Below the pieces are notes generated by a model. The model was given only the letters and a program-made list of their open reading frames with translations. It was not told where the DNA came from and ran no database searches. From positions 1 through 7,216 of the forward strand of contig JAWCTJ010000066.1 in NCBI GenBank assembly GCA_038868255.1: a stretch of DNA of 7,216 bases. Reading direction: 5' to 3'. Position numbers and translations under genes: made by a program. The DNA comes from DRVV01 sp038868255. GTDB lineage: Archaea > Thermoproteota > Bathyarchaeia > Bathyarchaeales > Bathycorpusculaceae. Every line of letters begins with the position of its first letter. The stretch's first letter is position 1. Shown piece after piece: positions 5,300 through 7,216 of the stretch.

Positions 5300-5304
5300 T
5301 TGAG

Positions 5305-6426
5305 ATGCGGTTAAGTAAGAAGGCTATTAGATGTTTGAGGTGGACTGTCAAGGCGGTTTTTCTTTTCCTTTTTACTGCACCGTTATCTCAGGTTTTAAAG
5401 GGGCAAATTGTAGATGTTAAAACTTTCTTTTCCGTGGAGACCGTTGCAAAAGTGCCGATTACCCAGTCGCCTGACAGCATATGGTTAAGTTATTATGGGA
5501 ACATAAATCCCGGGTTATGGATTATAGAGCCCTTAGGCGGATTACAGGTTCTGCTCACCGGTCAGGTTGAAGCTGATCTTTTAATTCCAACGGTTGTAGC
5601 CGTTCTGATTTTTGTTACATGCATGATTCTTTTAGGAAACGTTTTTTGTAGCTGGGCATGTCCTATAGGCACCTTAATAGATAGCTTTGACATGCTTGTT
5701 GGAAAAATTTCCTTTAAAATTGAGTTTGATAGGGAAAGGAGACGCTTGCAGTCTAATCATGGCGGAGGAGAGAAACGAACTCGCGCATGCTTGATATGTC
5801 CGCTTTACATGAGATTGGTTGGTAAAAAGGGGTTTTTAGCGAAGGGAATCACGTTTTCAGCTCTTTTTGCAACCGTTCTTTTAAGGTACCCGGCTTTTTG
5901 TGTTATTTGCCCCATAGGGATAGTTTCAAGGGGTATGATACACTTGAAAAGCATTAAAACCGCGCTGGCTGTTAAGGGAACACAGCTTATATTGTGGCTT
6001 GAGATGTTTACAATTCCTTTTATAACATTATTTTTGAGTTTAAGGGAAAGAAGGTATTGGTGTCGGCATCTATGCCCCGTAGGGTTTATCCTGGGCGTGA
6101 TAGGCGCTTTTAACCTATTCTTTAAACCAAAAGTAAAGGAGAACAGATGCATCATGTACGGGTGCCCCGAGGACTGTGAGGATTATTCTATGGACTATTG
6201 CGCTGCTTGCCGCTTGATGGATGCTAAAAAATGTGAAAGAGCCTGCCCAGCCGATATCGACCTGGTTGGTCATGGTTCACTTGCCCGTTGCACGAAATGC
6301 CTAGAATGTTATATCACATGTGATTATGATGCAATTGCCATTGACTTTTTAGGTAAACCCGACGCTTTACATTTGATCACTCAATTTTACAGTAAGACGC
6401 GCCGTTTAAAAGGGCGAGATAGTTAA
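5305..6426 (+). CDS. NapH-like membrane polyferredoxin (COG0348 type)
   Basis: This 373-residue membrane protein probably passes electrons between a membrane carrier and soluble partners through [4Fe-4S] clusters. Predicted membrane helices lie at about 13-33, 93-111, 180-195, 225-247 and 257-273. The family's Cys-Pro motifs are present: C115-x3-C119-P (CSWACPIG), C162-x2-C165-P, C199-x2-C202-P-I-G and C253-x3-C257-P-V-G. The C-terminal soluble part carries C282, C287, C291, C299-x2-C302, C310-x3-C314-P and a ferredoxin-type C329-x2-C332-x2-C335-x3-C339, enough for two more clusters. Residues 60-80 (GNINPGLWIIEPLGGLQVLL) match the loop before helix 2. The ATG at 5305 follows AAGGA. The gene is complete with a TAA stop. 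It has no link to tails, is AT-richer than its neighbours and lacks its usual enzyme partners nearby. It may be host chromosome beside a provirus or a captured cargo gene. Exact partner and reaction are unknown. Confidence 0.82.
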   Translation: MRLSKKAIRCLRWTVKAVFLFLFTAPLSQVLKGQIVDVKTFFSVETVAKVPITQSPDSIWLSYYGNINPGLWIIEPLGGLQVLLTGQVEADLLIPTVVAVLIFVTCMILLGNVFCSWACPIGTLIDSFDMLVGKISFKIEFDRERRRLQSNHGGGEKRTRACLICPLYMRLVGKKGFLAKGITFSALFATVLLRYPAFCVICPIGIVSRGMIHLKSIKTALAVKGTQLILWLEMFTIPFITLFLSLRERRYWCRHLCPVGFILGVIGAFNLFFKPKVKENRCIMYGCPEDCEDYSMDYCAACRLMDAKKCERACPADIDLVGHGSLARCTKCLECYITCDYDAIAIDFLGKPDALHLITQFYSKTRRLKGRDS

Positions 6427-6495
6427 CTGGAAATTCCCATGATGCGCTAATTTGATTATTGGACTCTTCTAAATTTCAGGTTTAAGCTAAGGCGG

Positions 6496-7216
6496 TTAAT
6501 TCTGGGATGAAAGTTTACATAGCCCCCGTGTTTTGACGATTGCTTGCTCAATTTGTTCCCGTGTCGTCTTCTGTCCGCTTTTGAGCTTTTCCAGCAGCGT
6601 GTAGAATATTTCGTGGGTTGGGATTATGCATATGTCTCTTGTTATTGCATACTCCAGCATGTTCAGGTCTAGGGTTTCCCGTTTTTGGCGTGCCTTTACA
6701 GGGTCTTCTAGGCGGTGCTGATTTATTATGAGGATGCCCTTGGCCTTTTTGCCCTCAAGCAGATATTCCTCAACCCACCGGCTGCACTGGGCAGCGGCTT
6801 CAGTTTCCACTTGGCCGTCTGCTCCTCTTACCTCTATAATGCCGTATTGGTATCCGCCTACATGTTTGAACTCGATAACCCAGTCTTCCAGGTTACGCTC
6901 TCTTATTTTGCGGATTTCTGTGAAGCCCAGCGCTTCGAAGGCTTCTTTAACTATGGCTTCAAGGGGCGGCCCCTTAGTCCACAGCAGTCTCCTAAACTTT
7001 GTGATGGCTTCACGCTGCTTTTTCAGCTCGGCGATTTTCCGGGTTATTTCCTCTATTTTCTTCTCCTGTTTCTGTATGGCGGCTTCCAGCCGCTTTATTC
7101 CAGGCATTTCCAGGGTGTTCTCCCATGGAGGAGGAGGCTCCGTCACCTCCGTGCCTACGAGCGCATCCACAATGGGGGCTATGGCCTTGTCAGGCGTGGT
7201 CTTTGTGGGCGGCGGC
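6496..7216 (-). CDS. Coiled-coil PD-(D/E)XK-like nuclease-fold protein, 5' partial
   Basis: The gene runs leftward and its frame stays open to the right window edge, so the true start is outside. A GTG at 7168-7170 is the first internal start but has no ribosome binding site. The upstream part (PPPTKTTPDK) joins smoothly to a Pro-rich linker. Numbered from that GTG, residues 25-58 form a charged coiled coil (QKQEKKIEEITRKIAELKK). Residues 68-150 look like a restriction-endonuclease fold: PPLEAIVKEAFEALGF helix, D96 in NLEDWVIEF, E113-V-R115 in GIIEVRG, and Q128 in the helix QCSRWVEEYLLEG, then a KGILIINQ strand. Arg where Lys is usual in ExK may mean weak or no catalysis. Similar archaeal and bacterial proteins exist with unknown roles, sometimes as DNA-damage or defence effectors. 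It converges with the polyferredoxin gene across 69 bases. The nuclease assignment is by motif, not tested. Confidence 0.7.
   Translation of the reverse strand, partial: PPPTKTTPDKAIAPIVDALVGTEVTEPPPPWENTLEMPGIKRLEAAIQKQEKKIEEITRKIAELKKQREAITKFRRLLWTKGPPLEAIVKEAFEALGFTEIRKIRERNLEDWVIEFKHVGGYQYGIIEVRGADGQVETEAAAQCSRWVEEYLLEGKKAKGILIINQHRLEDPVKARQKRETLDLNMLEYAITRDICIIPTHEIFYTLLEKLKSGQKTTREQIEQAIVKTRGLCKLSSQN

Noticed and set aside
5197..5304. tRNA, att site or small RNA in the gap before the polyferredoxin gene
   Set aside because: No cloverleaf or conserved tRNA loop bases are present. Short GTAATTA and CCTTTCA repeats are too small and too AT-rich to mean an attachment site.
6427..6495. Imperfect inverted repeat CTGGAAATT and AATTTCAGG in the convergent gap as a terminator or att site
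   Set aside because: Eight loosely matched bases across a long loop with no T tract or partner repeat elsewhere in the window.

Overview
The window is most likely archaeal and carries the tail-morphogenesis module of a head-tail (Caudoviricetes-type) virus or provirus, followed by cellular-looking genes. Archaeal pointers are the GGTGAT and AAGGAGGT ribosome binding sites, frequent TTG and GTG starts, heavy AGG, AGA and ATA codon use, and a COG0348-type polyferredoxin and coiled-coil nuclease-fold protein of styles common in archaea. The species cannot be named from this sequence; an uncultivated Thermoproteota or Bathyarchaeia-like host is only a guess.

Bases 1-4993, all on the plus strand and tightly packed with overlapping starts and stops, hold in order: a tail tube protein (5' end outside the window), a tail assembly chaperone with a likely programmed -1 frameshift, an HK97 gp10-like tail completion protein, a small membrane-like protein, a short tape measure protein, and a long baseplate hub/fibre protein. 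The hub reading frame is interrupted by one in-frame TAG at 3902-3904. Its continuation carries the rest of the hub, a Cys-Asn repeat fibre region and a C-terminal cap. The -1 frame of the chaperone is likewise interrupted by one in-frame TGA at 1076-1078. Two single stop codons, each inside an otherwise intact domain, are the most unusual feature here. They may reflect recoding or suppression, early provirus decay, or base errors in the assembly.

Bases 4990-5196 encode a small ribbon-helix-helix protein. After an AT-rich gap (5197-5304) comes a NapH-like membrane iron-sulfur protein (5305-6426) whose base composition is visibly more AT-rich than the tail genes. It is either the flanking host chromosome or a cargo gene. 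A convergent minus-strand gene (6496 to beyond the right edge) encodes a coiled-coil protein with a restriction-endonuclease-like PD-(D/E)XK-type domain and returns to the GC-richer style. No tRNA, rRNA, CRISPR array, transposase, integrase or clear att site was found.

Together the first seven genes would build a tail: the tube polymerises around the tape measure with the help of chaperones G and GT, the gp10-like protein completes the head-proximal end, and the hub/fibre protein closes the distal end and probably contacts the host surface.
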